Below are positions 35,704-43,850 of a stretch of 59,300 nt of DNA, piece by piece (the stretch's first letter is position 1; each line of letters opens with the position of its first letter). Source of the DNA: an uncultured Draconibacterium sp. (lineage in GTDB: Bacteria > Bacteroidota > Bacteroidia > Bacteroidales > Prolixibacteraceae); NCBI GenBank assembly GCA_947492175.1, contig CANLMQ010000036.1:1-59300 (forward strand), given 5' to 3'. The translations under genes were made by a program, and so were the position numbers. The notes under the pieces were generated by a model. It saw nothing but the letters and a program-made list of their open reading frames with translations, had not been told where the DNA came from and did no database searches.

Positions 35704-36429
35704 ATGATTCAATGTAATAATTGTGGAGTAGAACTGGAAGAAAATGCCAATTTTTGTTCTTTATGCGGAGAGCCACTGCTGAAAATGTTCACAGAGAACT
35801 TAGATATTCTAAAATCAGGAAAAACATTGAAGGAGGAAGAACTGTCAATGGATTTTCAGAAATTGACCGGATTTCAAAAAAGAAAAATATTTTGGAAAAT
35901 TTCAGGTATTATCCTAATTTCAGCTATAATTATTACGGTATTAATCGACTTTGTTGGCAGTCAGACCATTTCATGGTCAAAATACCCAGCAACCATCAGT
36001 TTTGTGCTATTCATTAATTTTACTCTAAATACCTACCTTCACAAAAAAATCGTACTAATATTAGCTTGTAGTTTTCTATTTACTTCTTTGTTGTTTATCC
36101 TTTTCGATATTTATGCGGGAGAGACGGGCTGGGAATTAAAGTTGGGAGTTCCGGTGATAATGGCTCTCTATATTACGATTTACAGCCTCATTTTTTTTAT
36201 ACGGAATGCAAAACAAAAGGGATTAAATATTATCGCTTATTCACTTATCGCTGTCGGTTTGCTTTGTATTTATACAGAAGGAATAATTTCCATTTTTTTT
36301 CATAATTCATTAACCTTTGGGTGGAGTTTAATTGTACTGGTTTCCGTAACACTCATTGCACTGCTTTTGTTTTATATACATTACCGCCTGAAAAAAGCAA
36401 CCGACCTGAAACGGTTCTTTCATATTTAG
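35704..36429 (+). CDS. Zinc-ribbon membrane protein (DUF6320-like)
   Basis: The 241-aa product has an N-terminal zinc ribbon (CNNCGVELEENANFCSLCG) and six to seven hydrophobic helices from about residue 60 to 230 (ISGIILISAIIITVLIDF onward). This layout matches membrane proteins that occur beside alcohol-acetyltransferase-like genes in other bacteria. The 6-nt spacing to the acyltransferase gene supports joint function at the membrane. The substrate is unknown. Confidence 0.72.
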   Translation: MIQCNNCGVELEENANFCSLCGEPLLKMFTENLDILKSGKTLKEEELSMDFQKLTGFQKRKIFWKISGIILISAIIITVLIDFVGSQTISWSKYPATISFVLFINFTLNTYLHKKIVLILACSFLFTSLLFILFDIYAGETGWELKLGVPVIMALYITIYSLIFFIRNAKQKGLNIIAYSLIAVGLLCIYTEGIISIFFHNSLTFGWSLIVLVSVTLIALLLFYIHYRLKKATDLKRFFHI

Positions 36430-36444
36430 GATATTGAAATTCTC

Positions 36445-37080
36445 TTAAAATACAACCCAGAGCTCGCTCCATAAATCCCTGCCAAGCACAAAAAATAAAA
36501 GTAAACTTCCCACCCATCCATGAAAAAGGCCAAGTGGCCAAAGGTTTCTCCAGCGAAAATAAGCGCTGGTAAAAAGCAGTTCTATAAAAAATGTAAAAAT
36601 CATTAATAGCAAACTGGGATAATGAACTACAGCAAATAATCCGGATGTTAAAATGATAATTTGAGGATTATTGAGTTTTATCCCGGAAATCGACCATAAA
36701 TTTCCGGCAACAAGAGCAGTCATCAAAAATTGCTGAATGATTCCCCAAACCGGATAGAATAAAATAATAGGAATAATATGCCAGTTAAGGAAGTTTGTTT
36801 TAAAAGAAATCCCATACCACGCAATTGCTGCTATTATAGCCAGAGAAAAGGGTAGAAGGAACAAAAATGCCTGTTTAAATTGATCTTTCCGAAATCCCCA
36901 CTGTTGCAGAATTTGTTTATTTCTCCTATATCTACTATAAATATAATGTGTCCAAAATAAGCAGGCAGCACTAATGTAAAACACGCGTAATTCTAACCAG
37001 TCAGTAAAAACATATTTCATTAAACCGGTTATAACTACGGCTGAAATCTCAAGCCATTTCCTTCTGTCTGTTTTTGTCAC
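36445..37080 (-). CDS. CPBP-like intramembrane protein with altered active site
   Basis: The 211-aa protein has six or so membrane helices and a CPBP (Abi/CAAX protease-like) outline: GIIQQFLMTALVAG, then GLFAVVHYPSLLLMIFTFF and a late HGWVGSLL. In active members the first motif is EExxxR. Here the Glu pair is Gln-Gln and the Arg is missing, so protease activity is doubtful. It is convergent with the zinc-ribbon membrane gene. Confidence 0.6.
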   Translation of the reverse strand: MTKTDRRKWLEISAVVITGLMKYVFTDWLELRVFYISAACLFWTHYIYSRYRRNKQILQQWGFRKDQFKQAFLFLLPFSLAIIAAIAWYGISFKTNFLNWHIIPIILFYPVWGIIQQFLMTALVAGNLWSISGIKLNNPQIIILTSGLFAVVHYPSLLLMIFTFFIELLFTSAYFRWRNLWPLGLFHGWVGSLLLFFVLGRDLWSELWVVF

Positions 37081-37331
37081 GTCTATTTACTTATTTGATT
37101 TAAAGTACTTTAATCTCAAACATAAAACACTATTCATTTCAAAATATATTTTAATAGTAAGCTAATGAGTACTGATCGTTTTAAAAAAACTTTATACTTA
37201 TTTGACTGAACAAGATTTCCAAACTGCACTCATTCGCATATTTTTTAAATACTTGAATAGGTTCCTTTTATTTATTAACCAATAACAATTGGTAGACTTA
37301 TAAAAAAAATGTCAATTTATCTGCATAATAC

Positions 37332-38798
37332 TTATTTCGAATTCTTCAATTCGTTCAGAAGTTCAGTCAAATCAACAGTTGCATAGGTTGATTTATAGTC
37401 GGACATGGCATACGGAATAATAACATTGTTGTTGTGAATAATTGATCCGCACGTATACACAACATTGGGAACATAGCCTTCTCTTTCCTCTTCATTTGGC
37501 ATTAATAAAGGTGTTTTTAATCTTCCTGTTTCCTTTGCCGGATTATCGAGGTCGAATAAACTAGCCCCCAAAACGTACTCCCTCATTTGCCCAACTGCAT
37601 GGGTTAAAACGAGCCAACCAGCCTCAGTTTCAATTGGCGATCCACAATTCCCGATTTGAATGAACTCCCAGGGATATCTGGGTTCCTGAATGAGTTTGGC
37701 ATCATTCCAAACATTTATTTTATCTGAAAAGGCAATGTAATTGTTAACTCCATCTATTCTGCAAAGCATGGCATATTTCCCATTGATTTTTCTTGGAAAT
37801 AAAGCCATTCCTTTGTTTCTGCCAATTTCTCCATTTATTGGCAGGATTTTGAAATAATAAAAATCTTTGGTTTCAATTAATTTAGGCAATATTGCCATTC
37901 CATCATAGGCCGTATAAGTAGCAAAATAAGTTACTGCTCCATCATCATCGGTGAATTTTACAAAGCGTGCATCTTCAATTCCATTTCTTTCATTTTCTGA
38001 AACCGGAAAAATAACTCTTTCTGAAATGGCTGTATCTAACGAAAATTTAATTTCATAATGCGATGAAGCCAACCACAATATTTGATTTACCTGTCTTTCT
38101 TTTGAAGAAGATAGTTGAAGTTCTTCTTTGGTTCGTTTCACACTTCTCGACAGTTCTCCATATGTAAAATCGTCGCCTAACCTGGAAAATATGTTCGAAG
38201 TAACTTTTTTATTGCTCTGAAGTTCATATAGTTGGGCTTTAAATTGCTCTTTATTATAAATATGTCTTTTAATGTTTTCTGCTTCATCTAGCATTTTCCC
38301 AACTGGTTCAATTTGCAAGTTATTATCCTTGTCAAGAATTCCACTTCGAAATACAATGGAGGAAATGTGTCCTTCACCAGTAGCACGAAAACTAAAAATT
38401 ACTCTTTTTTCACCTATTTGAAGTTCACTTTGATCAGGATCTTCCACAACGGACGGATTAAAAAATGCAGCAGATTCTATGGAGTATTCCATTGTAAAAT
38501 AAGAACCGATCAAAACTTTAACTTCTTCCTTAGTTTTGTCAGGGGCGATGTTTAATTCATTTAACAGATGGTGTAATTTATTGAAATGAGTTTCGAAAAC
38601 TCGTGAAATGTTTCTGTGCCGTTTTGAGTAACCTCGTAGCACCTGATTTAAAGCTACTTTCGCCTCATCCTCCGGCATGCTTAAAACTTGTTTAATTATA
38701 GCTTTACTTCTTTCATCATTCGTATAATAAAAGCGGGCAATCACCCTGCTTGGATCAGGATTGAACTTTACTTCTTTTCTCGAAACAATTACATTCAT
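37332..38798 (-). CDS. GH130-family enzyme with N-terminal extension
   Basis: The 488-aa product has a helical N-terminal region of about 110 residues, then a GH130 propeller: NGIEDARFVKFTDDDG, FPRKINGKYAMLCRIDG, NCGSPIETEAGWLVLTHAVG and EGYVPNVVYTCGSI. It is longer than and distinct from the 311-aa GH130 protein at 31631. It may act on another linkage or chain length of the same mannoside. It is transcribed alone from its own promoter, away from the backbone genes. Confidence 0.85.
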   Translation of the reverse strand: MNVIVSRKEVKFNPDPSRVIARFYYTNDERSKAIIKQVLSMPEDEAKVALNQVLRGYSKRHRNISRVFETHFNKLHHLLNELNIAPDKTKEEVKVLIGSYFTMEYSIESAAFFNPSVVEDPDQSELQIGEKRVIFSFRATGEGHISSIVFRSGILDKDNNLQIEPVGKMLDEAENIKRHIYNKEQFKAQLYELQSNKKVTSNIFSRLGDDFTYGELSRSVKRTKEELQLSSSKERQVNQILWLASSHYEIKFSLDTAISERVIFPVSENERNGIEDARFVKFTDDDGAVTYFATYTAYDGMAILPKLIETKDFYYFKILPINGEIGRNKGMALFPRKINGKYAMLCRIDGVNNYIAFSDKINVWNDAKLIQEPRYPWEFIQIGNCGSPIETEAGWLVLTHAVGQMREYVLGASLFDLDNPAKETGRLKTPLLMPNEEEREGYVPNVVYTCGSIIHNNNVIIPYAMSDYKSTYATVDLTELLNELKNSK

Positions 38799-39358
38799 CT
38801 AAAAGTTAATTTTATGTACGAGTAAAGGTAATGGCTTTTCTGTATGAAATGAATGTATTTGGTATTATTTCAAATTCAATCTGTTTACTGGTTGTATGTT
38901 AATGATGAGCTGCAGCTATATTCAGCTTTTCTTTTATTGAAATTCCCAAAGGATATATGTTGGGAATACTGGAGGTGGAAATGCAATAAAACTCAGCACT
39001 ATTTATTAGTTAAATATTATGTTTCTACATATTATTTTCAACCGATTATTCTAGTCGAAAAATGATTAACGATTGAGATATGGGATTGTCCCCCCTTTTT
39101 TATATGATAGAACTTATGCAAATTCCAAATATTCCAAATCTCAAATATAATTTCTTTTTAGTCAGAGATAATTAGATACGTTCCAATTTAAAGGTATAAT
39201 GGTTTTCGGATAGGAATTTTTTAGATATAATTCAGTTTCCTCTTAATTTAAATAGTAGTTATCATCCCAACTTGTAAACACCTTAAATTCAATTTAATCC
39301 GAATTGCAAAAGGAATCGGAATAAATGGACGATGGTAATCGAAGCGGGGGAGACGCGT
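38799..39358. other. Intergenic region between island cargo and mobilisation backbone
   Basis: No supported gene. The plus-strand frame at 38853-39065 is low-complexity and lacks any domain. A CACCTTAAATTCAATTTA-like segment near 39280 resembles CACCTTTAAATTGAATGG near 39551. Confidence 0.45.
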
Positions 39359-39359
39359 T

Positions 39360-39467
39360 AATAGTCAAGCGTTTTTACCGCTGTTTTTGCAATGAATTTT
39401 CCTTTCGAAGAATGAGAAAGGTGTATTCATGCAAAAGTATAATCATTTTCAAAAACTCTTGACTATT
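39360..39467. other. Nested three-stem inverted-repeat structure
   Basis: The outer arms AATAGTCAAG (39360-39369) and CTTGACTATT (39458-39467) enclose middle arms TTGCAATGAAT (39387-39397) and ATTCATGCAA (39425-39434, one bulge). These enclose inner arms CCTTTC (39401-39406) and GAAAGG (39416-39421). A further CGGC/GCCG hairpin is at 39474-39487 and GTGATT/AATCAC at 39539-39553. It lies just beyond the last backbone gene. It could be a structured RNA, a recombination or replication site, or the edge of the mobilisable backbone. Confidence 0.6.
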
Positions 39468-39571
39468 CATGCGCGGCGTTTATGCCGAAGTCTTTTGCAA
39501 CCGCAGGCTTGTTTGGATTGAATTGAATACATTTGTTTGTGATTTGGAATCACCTTTAAATTGAATGGAGT

Positions 39572-40231
39572 TCATTTTGGCAAGCTTTCATCACGAGAAT
39601 TTGCAGGTTCAGGATTGAAAACATTTCCTTTGTTCTTAAGCCCTTTTTTTATATTCAATTCGTATGTTTCCACAGCTTTTCGAATGTCATTTATAAATTC
39701 TTTGTCACGCTTAATATGAAACACCGTTTCCATATTTCTCAAACCTATTGAATCAATTCCCTGGAGAGAGTTAATGTATCTGTATTTTAGATCATTATCC
39801 GTTAGCCTTGCATTTTGAATTTTTAGGGCACCAATACACAACAGGAGCAATGCAAATACAATAGTTGATCCAATCTTCCATATTTTCAGTTCGCTGACCG
39901 AAAGGTTCCTTTTCTTCTTTTTAGGGAAACATTTTAAACTTTCGATACTTGTTTCTAACTGTTTAATACTATTTGTAATGTCAGATTTAGTTCGCTGAAT
40001 TTCTGAGTTAGTCTTATCAAATTTGTTTTGAAACGAAGTTTCTATTATCCGTTGGATTTCATTCAGAAATGTGCGGGCCGATACAAATTTCTGCCGTTCC
40101 TCTTGTTTTGGAGTATCTTCTTTGAGCTTTTGATGGGCATTGTCGTTTCCCATCTCTTTTTCAATTGTTGACAGCCTTTGTTTGATTTCCTCAAACATTG
40201 CTGTTACTAAACTATTATTGCTCATATTCAA
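39572..40231 (-). CDS. Coiled-coil membrane protein of the mobilisation module
   Basis: The 219-aa protein has a coiled-coil first half (FEEIKQRLSTIEKEMG, then SEIQRTKSDITNSIKQLETS), one membrane helix at about residues 120-140 (IGSTIVFALLLLCIGALKI) and a soluble C-terminal part. Proteins of this layout often follow the relaxase gene in Bacteroidota mobilisable elements. It lies 8 nt after the relaxase gene. A role at the relaxosome or membrane is inferred from context only. Confidence 0.65.
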   Translation of the reverse strand: MNMSNNSLVTAMFEEIKQRLSTIEKEMGNDNAHQKLKEDTPKQEERQKFVSARTFLNEIQRIIETSFQNKFDKTNSEIQRTKSDITNSIKQLETSIESLKCFPKKKKRNLSVSELKIWKIGSTIVFALLLLCIGALKIQNARLTDNDLKYRYINSLQGIDSIGLRNMETVFHIKRDKEFINDIRKAVETYELNIKKGLKNKGNVFNPEPANSRDESLPK

Positions 40232-40239
40232 TGATTTAA

Positions 40240-41139
40240 TTATCTTCCTAACCCTCGATTCCTGTTCTTGTGCTTTTTCTTCAGATTTACAGAAGAACTT
40301 TGATTCTCTCGGTCAAAATGTCTGTATTTATATGCTGATAACGATAGATTTACTAATGGATTCAATTCATGTCCACGGCTATGTTTTGTATTGATGCGAA
40401 ATTCACGCGAAATATTTTGCTGTATTTGCCTGTTTATTTTGGAGAAACTAAATTGCCGGTCGACTTTAGAACCATTGAATTTGAAGTTGTTTTTTGTGAA
40501 TATTATTCCCTGAACCTCGTCCGTACGCCCTTTATACTTAAAAGAAGTTTGTATTCCCTCTTCTTTCAAGGCTTGAATCAGGGCGTTCCATGACTTGCAG
40601 TTGGCTACAACTTCTTTTAGTGTATTGTATATTTCATATTTGGTTTTATCCGGCTCCCGAAGACGGTGTTCTTTTACTTTCTCTTTTCCTTTTGCGAAAT
40701 AGAGTCCAAAATCAAAAGTCAAGTCCTTACAGATCTTTTCGCTGCGAAAGCGATCATTTTTATCTGAAATGGTTTTACCCTGATTGTTTACACGGTTAAA
40801 AACAAGGTGTATGTGTGGATGCTCCTTGTCGTAATGGCGAACAATTATATATTGGGTGTCTTCAATCCCCATTCTCTCCATATATTCTTTGGCAATTACC
40901 ACCATTTTCGGATTACTAAGGATATCCCTGTCCTGCGCTGAAAAATTGAGAGAAATATGACCAACAGTTTTAATCATCCGGGAATTCAGGTTTGTTTGTT
41001 GGATAAAACTCTGGATAATGGTTGGGGTGTTTTTAGTTCTAACTCCATCTGTGGAAAGAATTTCTGCTGCCTTCTTTTTATCAAGTACATATTCCACGAC
41101 TCCTTTAAAACCTTTTCCCTTTATAATTTTGGCGATCAT
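40240..41139 (-). CDS. Relaxase / mobilisation nuclease
   Basis: The 299-aa protein is a MobA/VirD2-like relaxase. It opens MIAKIIKGKGFKGVVEYVLD and carries the histidine triad motif HYDKEHPHIHLVFNRV. It should nick the element at its oriT and lead one strand into the recipient, using a conjugation channel supplied by another element. Its start overlaps the MobC-like gene by 4 nt. No type IV secretion genes are in the window. Confidence 0.9.
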   Translation of the reverse strand: MIAKIIKGKGFKGVVEYVLDKKKAAEILSTDGVRTKNTPTIIQSFIQQTNLNSRMIKTVGHISLNFSAQDRDILSNPKMVVIAKEYMERMGIEDTQYIIVRHYDKEHPHIHLVFNRVNNQGKTISDKNDRFRSEKICKDLTFDFGLYFAKGKEKVKEHRLREPDKTKYEIYNTLKEVVANCKSWNALIQALKEEGIQTSFKYKGRTDEVQGIIFTKNNFKFNGSKVDRQFSFSKINRQIQQNISREFRINTKHSRGHELNPLVNLSLSAYKYRHFDRENQSSSVNLKKKHKNRNRGLGR

Positions 41140-41480
41140 TTAATTTTATCAATGATATTGTCAATCTCACCCGCTAAATGCAAATACTCTGTCCTTGTGT
41201 TTTTGTAACCTCCCGCGTTAGCCTTCTTCGCTATTTGGTTTAGATTGTTAGCCATCCCGCAAAGTTTTCTGATATGACCGTTCAGTTCAGGTGTCAACCT
41301 TTGAATTATTTTACATGAAGCAATCGACTGTCGGATAATTTCACTCATTGATGTTTTTGCTTCTGACGCTTTTCCCTTTAGCGTATAGTATTCTTCAGTT
41401 GACATTTTTAAACTGACGATATAGGTTTTCTTTTCTGATACCATTTTTCGTGGTCTACCACCTTTATTTCGATTCTTCAT
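41136..41480 (-). CDS. MobC-like relaxosome accessory protein
   Basis: The 114-aa basic protein has a ribbon-helix-helix type start (GGRPRKMVSEKKTYIVSLKM, STEEYYTLKGKASEAKTSMS) and the MobC-like ELNGHIRKLCGMANNLNQIAKKAN segment. It should bind the origin of transfer and help the relaxase. The oriT-like palindrome is directly upstream, and its stop overlaps the relaxase start. Confidence 0.88.
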   Translation of the reverse strand: MKNRNKGGRPRKMVSEKKTYIVSLKMSTEEYYTLKGKASEAKTSMSEIIRQSIASCKIIQRLTPELNGHIRKLCGMANNLNQIAKKANAGGYKNTRTEYLHLAGEIDNIIDKIK

Positions 41481-41508
41481 TTTCTTCTACTTAGACCAGC
41501 GGGATGCA

Positions 41509-41549
41509 GAAGCAAGGGTATTGGTAATACCAATACATAAACTTGCTTC
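41509..41549. other. Candidate origin of transfer (nested palindrome)
   Basis: Outer arms GAAGCAAG (41509-41516) and CTTGCTTC (41542-41549) enclose inner arms GTATTGGT (41518-41525) and ACCAATAC (41529-41536) with an AAT centre. Its position directly upstream of the mobC-relaxase pair is typical of oriT in mobilisable elements. The nick site is not identified. Confidence 0.6.
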
Positions 41550-41584
41550 GCATAAAACTGATAGGTTGTTACAGTTGTGAGGCC

Positions 41585-42658
41585 TTATAATTTCAGTTGT
41601 TTTTGCTGAGAGAAATTCAAAGAGATTTCCTCCTTCAGACTATCATCCGGCGTTAGTTCAAATTTTTCAATAAGCAATTTTAGAGCAGGATTTTGCTTTA
41701 TCATTTGCTCTGTAATGTGCCTGGTCTCCGGTGCAAGTTTCTCAATTAAATAGTCTGCAATATCGTAACCGGCTGGTAATTTCTCGGATTTGTTTAATTG
41801 CTCTAAAAACTCAGAAATTCGGACATCGATGCCATACCTTTTCATGAGTTTGGCTTTAATGTACCATGTTTTGAAGGTTCCCAGATCAGGAAATAAAACT
41901 ACTTTATGGTCGGTTAGTATTTTGAAATTGCTCGTATTAAGGCTTCCATATTTCCCTCCGGAAGCTATCCAATGGTAATCTTTTAAATAATGTGCAGCAA
42001 TTACAGCACTTTTCTCACTTTCTACTATTCCAATTGGTTTCGAAGTATCTTCTTTAAGTAAGTGTTCTCCGAAAAAACACTGCTTGAGTTTAAAATCTTC
42101 TTGTTTAATGCGAAAATGTACCCATGAGATGTGATTGAACGGGTATTTTATACGTCTGCCTGTCTTGGAGGAGTATTGCATAATTTTACCTGTACGAATA
42201 TTTCCCTTGGAATCCACTTGCCAGAAAATTGTTGCTCCATCCCAAATTTTAGAGGTTCCTATTTTGTATTTCTCAAATAACTCCAAAGTTGCAGTTTCTC
42301 CAATTTGTGAACCTATGAACTGAAACAGATTATTTTGTTTATAAGATTGTTGGCTTTCTCTTAATAGATCTTGATCTATTAAACTTATTGACTGAATGGT
42401 TTCTGGTACACCGTTGGAGGGGGAGGAGGTTTCACTTGTTTTAGGTAGTATGTAATTATTGTACTGAAAGTATTGACTGGGCGTATAATGATAGCCGCAT
42501 TTTTCTTCACGGTTACATCTCCCCACATTTTTCGAAAAGGTAATCTTTTTTTCGGTATCAATATATTTTACAAACACATTCTTCTTATTACAAGCAGGGC
42601 ATGTATGTCGTGTTGAAGAACCTTGATATGGTTCAAGTTTAAATCTAAAAGTATTCAT
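41585..42658 (-). CDS. Primase-like protein with zinc finger and Toprim-type domain
   Basis: The 357-aa product begins with a zinc-binding segment (CPACNKK, then CNREEKCGYHY), followed by a helical linker. A Toprim-like core follows with GIVESEKSAVIAAHYL and HKVVLFPDLGTF. This matches DUF6371-type proteins encoded in Bacteroidota mobile elements, thought to help restart synthesis of the transferred strand. It lies between the mob genes and the excisionase-like gene. Confidence 0.8.
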   Translation of the reverse strand: MNTFRFKLEPYQGSSTRHTCPACNKKNVFVKYIDTEKKITFSKNVGRCNREEKCGYHYTPSQYFQYNNYILPKTSETSSPSNGVPETIQSISLIDQDLLRESQQSYKQNNLFQFIGSQIGETATLELFEKYKIGTSKIWDGATIFWQVDSKGNIRTGKIMQYSSKTGRRIKYPFNHISWVHFRIKQEDFKLKQCFFGEHLLKEDTSKPIGIVESEKSAVIAAHYLKDYHWIASGGKYGSLNTSNFKILTDHKVVLFPDLGTFKTWYIKAKLMKRYGIDVRISEFLEQLNKSEKLPAGYDIADYLIEKLAPETRHITEQMIKQNPALKLLIEKFELTPDDSLKEEISLNFSQQKQLKL

Positions 42659-42670
42659 GGTGGACGGTGT

Positions 42671-43042
42671 TTATCGTTTTTTTGAAAATGGAATGGAATA
42701 ATCTTCTGAGAGAATTTCAGGTGTCATTATCGCGGGAATATGCGAATGTGTATCGGCTGAACTATTTTTCCGGCCTGTATTTATCCACTCCAACAATTCA
42801 TCCTCATAGAAATAGAGCTTCTTGCCGCTTTTATAGCAGGGAATATCTCCTTTTCGGACAAGAGTATAAACTGTCGATTTGGCTTTCATAAGAATTTTAC
42901 AAGCCTCATTGATCTCGATTGGCCTTTTCGGAATATCCGGTCTTTGGATTTCTTCGATAAGACTTCTTAACTGTGTTACTTCATGAATTAGAAAGCCTAC
43001 AGCTTCCGGTAACTTTTCGAATGTAATTTCATCTTTACACAT
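42671..43042 (-). CDS. Excisionase-like helix-turn-helix protein
   Basis: The 123-aa protein has a short N-terminal coiled segment and a MerR/excisionase-type winged HTH (IEINEACKILMKAKSTVYTLVRKGDIPCYKSGKKLYFYEDELLEWI shows the pattern in parts). Such proteins bend DNA near att sites and direct the integrase to excision, or repress the operon. It is 12 nt upstream of the primase gene. Confidence 0.82.
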   Translation of the reverse strand: MCKDEITFEKLPEAVGFLIHEVTQLRSLIEEIQRPDIPKRPIEINEACKILMKAKSTVYTLVRKGDIPCYKSGKKLYFYEDELLEWINTGRKNSSADTHSHIPAIMTPEILSEDYSIPFSKKR

Positions 43043-43146
43043 GGCAACTGTTTTTAATTGTTTGTGTACAAATGAAAAAGGTGTTTTACTGGTGCCTATT
43101 AATCACCAAAAAAAACACCTTAGAAACACCGGAAATTTATAATGTT

Positions 43147-43845
43147 TTAGTTGCCGAGGTTGTACTTAATTGGAATATTGCAGTTGGTATCAGGGATTCT
43201 AAGTTTTTTCTTGATTGTCTTGATTTCACTCACTTCCTGGAGGGTAGGGGCAAACACTATTTTAAGGAAATGGGAGATGGATAGTTGGTCTGTTATTCTA
43301 AAATGGTTCCAAATATTCCATCCATAATGATAGATGTCGTTAGCTTTTAATTGCTTGTCAACTTTTATTGGTTGTATCGATTTTAATTCTTCTCCATTTG
43401 AATACATTTCTACAAATGTACACAGTCTTAAGAGTTCAGAATCTGAGGCATATGGAGCAAAAACTTCCTGGGAATATTGGAGAGCTTGCTTTAATAATTT
43501 TTGTTTTTTCTGTTTTGATGTTTCCTTAAATGTTTCGCGTATTTCATTCGTTGAAACACTGTTGGAAACAAACTCCAAACCTATTTTAGTCTCATTACTG
43601 GCAGATTCTTTTCTCTCAAAAGGTTTCGAAGAAATTATTTTGGGTAACAAAAAATTATCGATCAGGCTATTAATACTTATATAAACAGCCAACGAAAATG
43701 CAACGACAATTAAGAAAACGATATTCGATGTAAACAAATCAAGCTTTGATAATAAGCAAAAATACCTTGTTAATGTCGCCAATACCAGAATAGCACAGCA
43801 AACTAAAAGAATCAGAATAATATTTTCCGGCTTCTTAATTGTCAT
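43147..43845 (-). CDS. Membrane protein of the integrative element
   Basis: The 232-aa product has two N-terminal membrane helices (IILILLVCCAILVLATL and FLIVVAFSLAVYISINSL) and a soluble C-terminal region of about 160 residues. I do not recognise a family. It lies 5 nt after the integrase gene and is probably co-transcribed with it. Similar genes sit beside integrases in other Bacteroidota elements; function unknown. Confidence 0.6.
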   Translation of the reverse strand: MTIKKPENIILILLVCCAILVLATLTRYFCLLSKLDLFTSNIVFLIVVAFSLAVYISINSLIDNFLLPKIISSKPFERKESASNETKIGLEFVSNSVSTNEIRETFKETSKQKKQKLLKQALQYSQEVFAPYASDSELLRLCTFVEMYSNGEELKSIQPIKVDKQLKANDIYHYGWNIWNHFRITDQLSISHFLKIVFAPTLQEVSEIKTIKKKLRIPDTNCNIPIKYNLGN

Positions 43846-43850
43846 AGGAA

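Noticed and set aside
38836..38850. CTTTTCTGTATGAAA as another mnmE att copy
   Set aside because: Only about nine bases match and the orientation is opposite to the mnmE end.
38853..39065. Plus-strand 70-aa frame between cargo and backbone
   Set aside because: No domain, unlikely composition and no neighbouring support.
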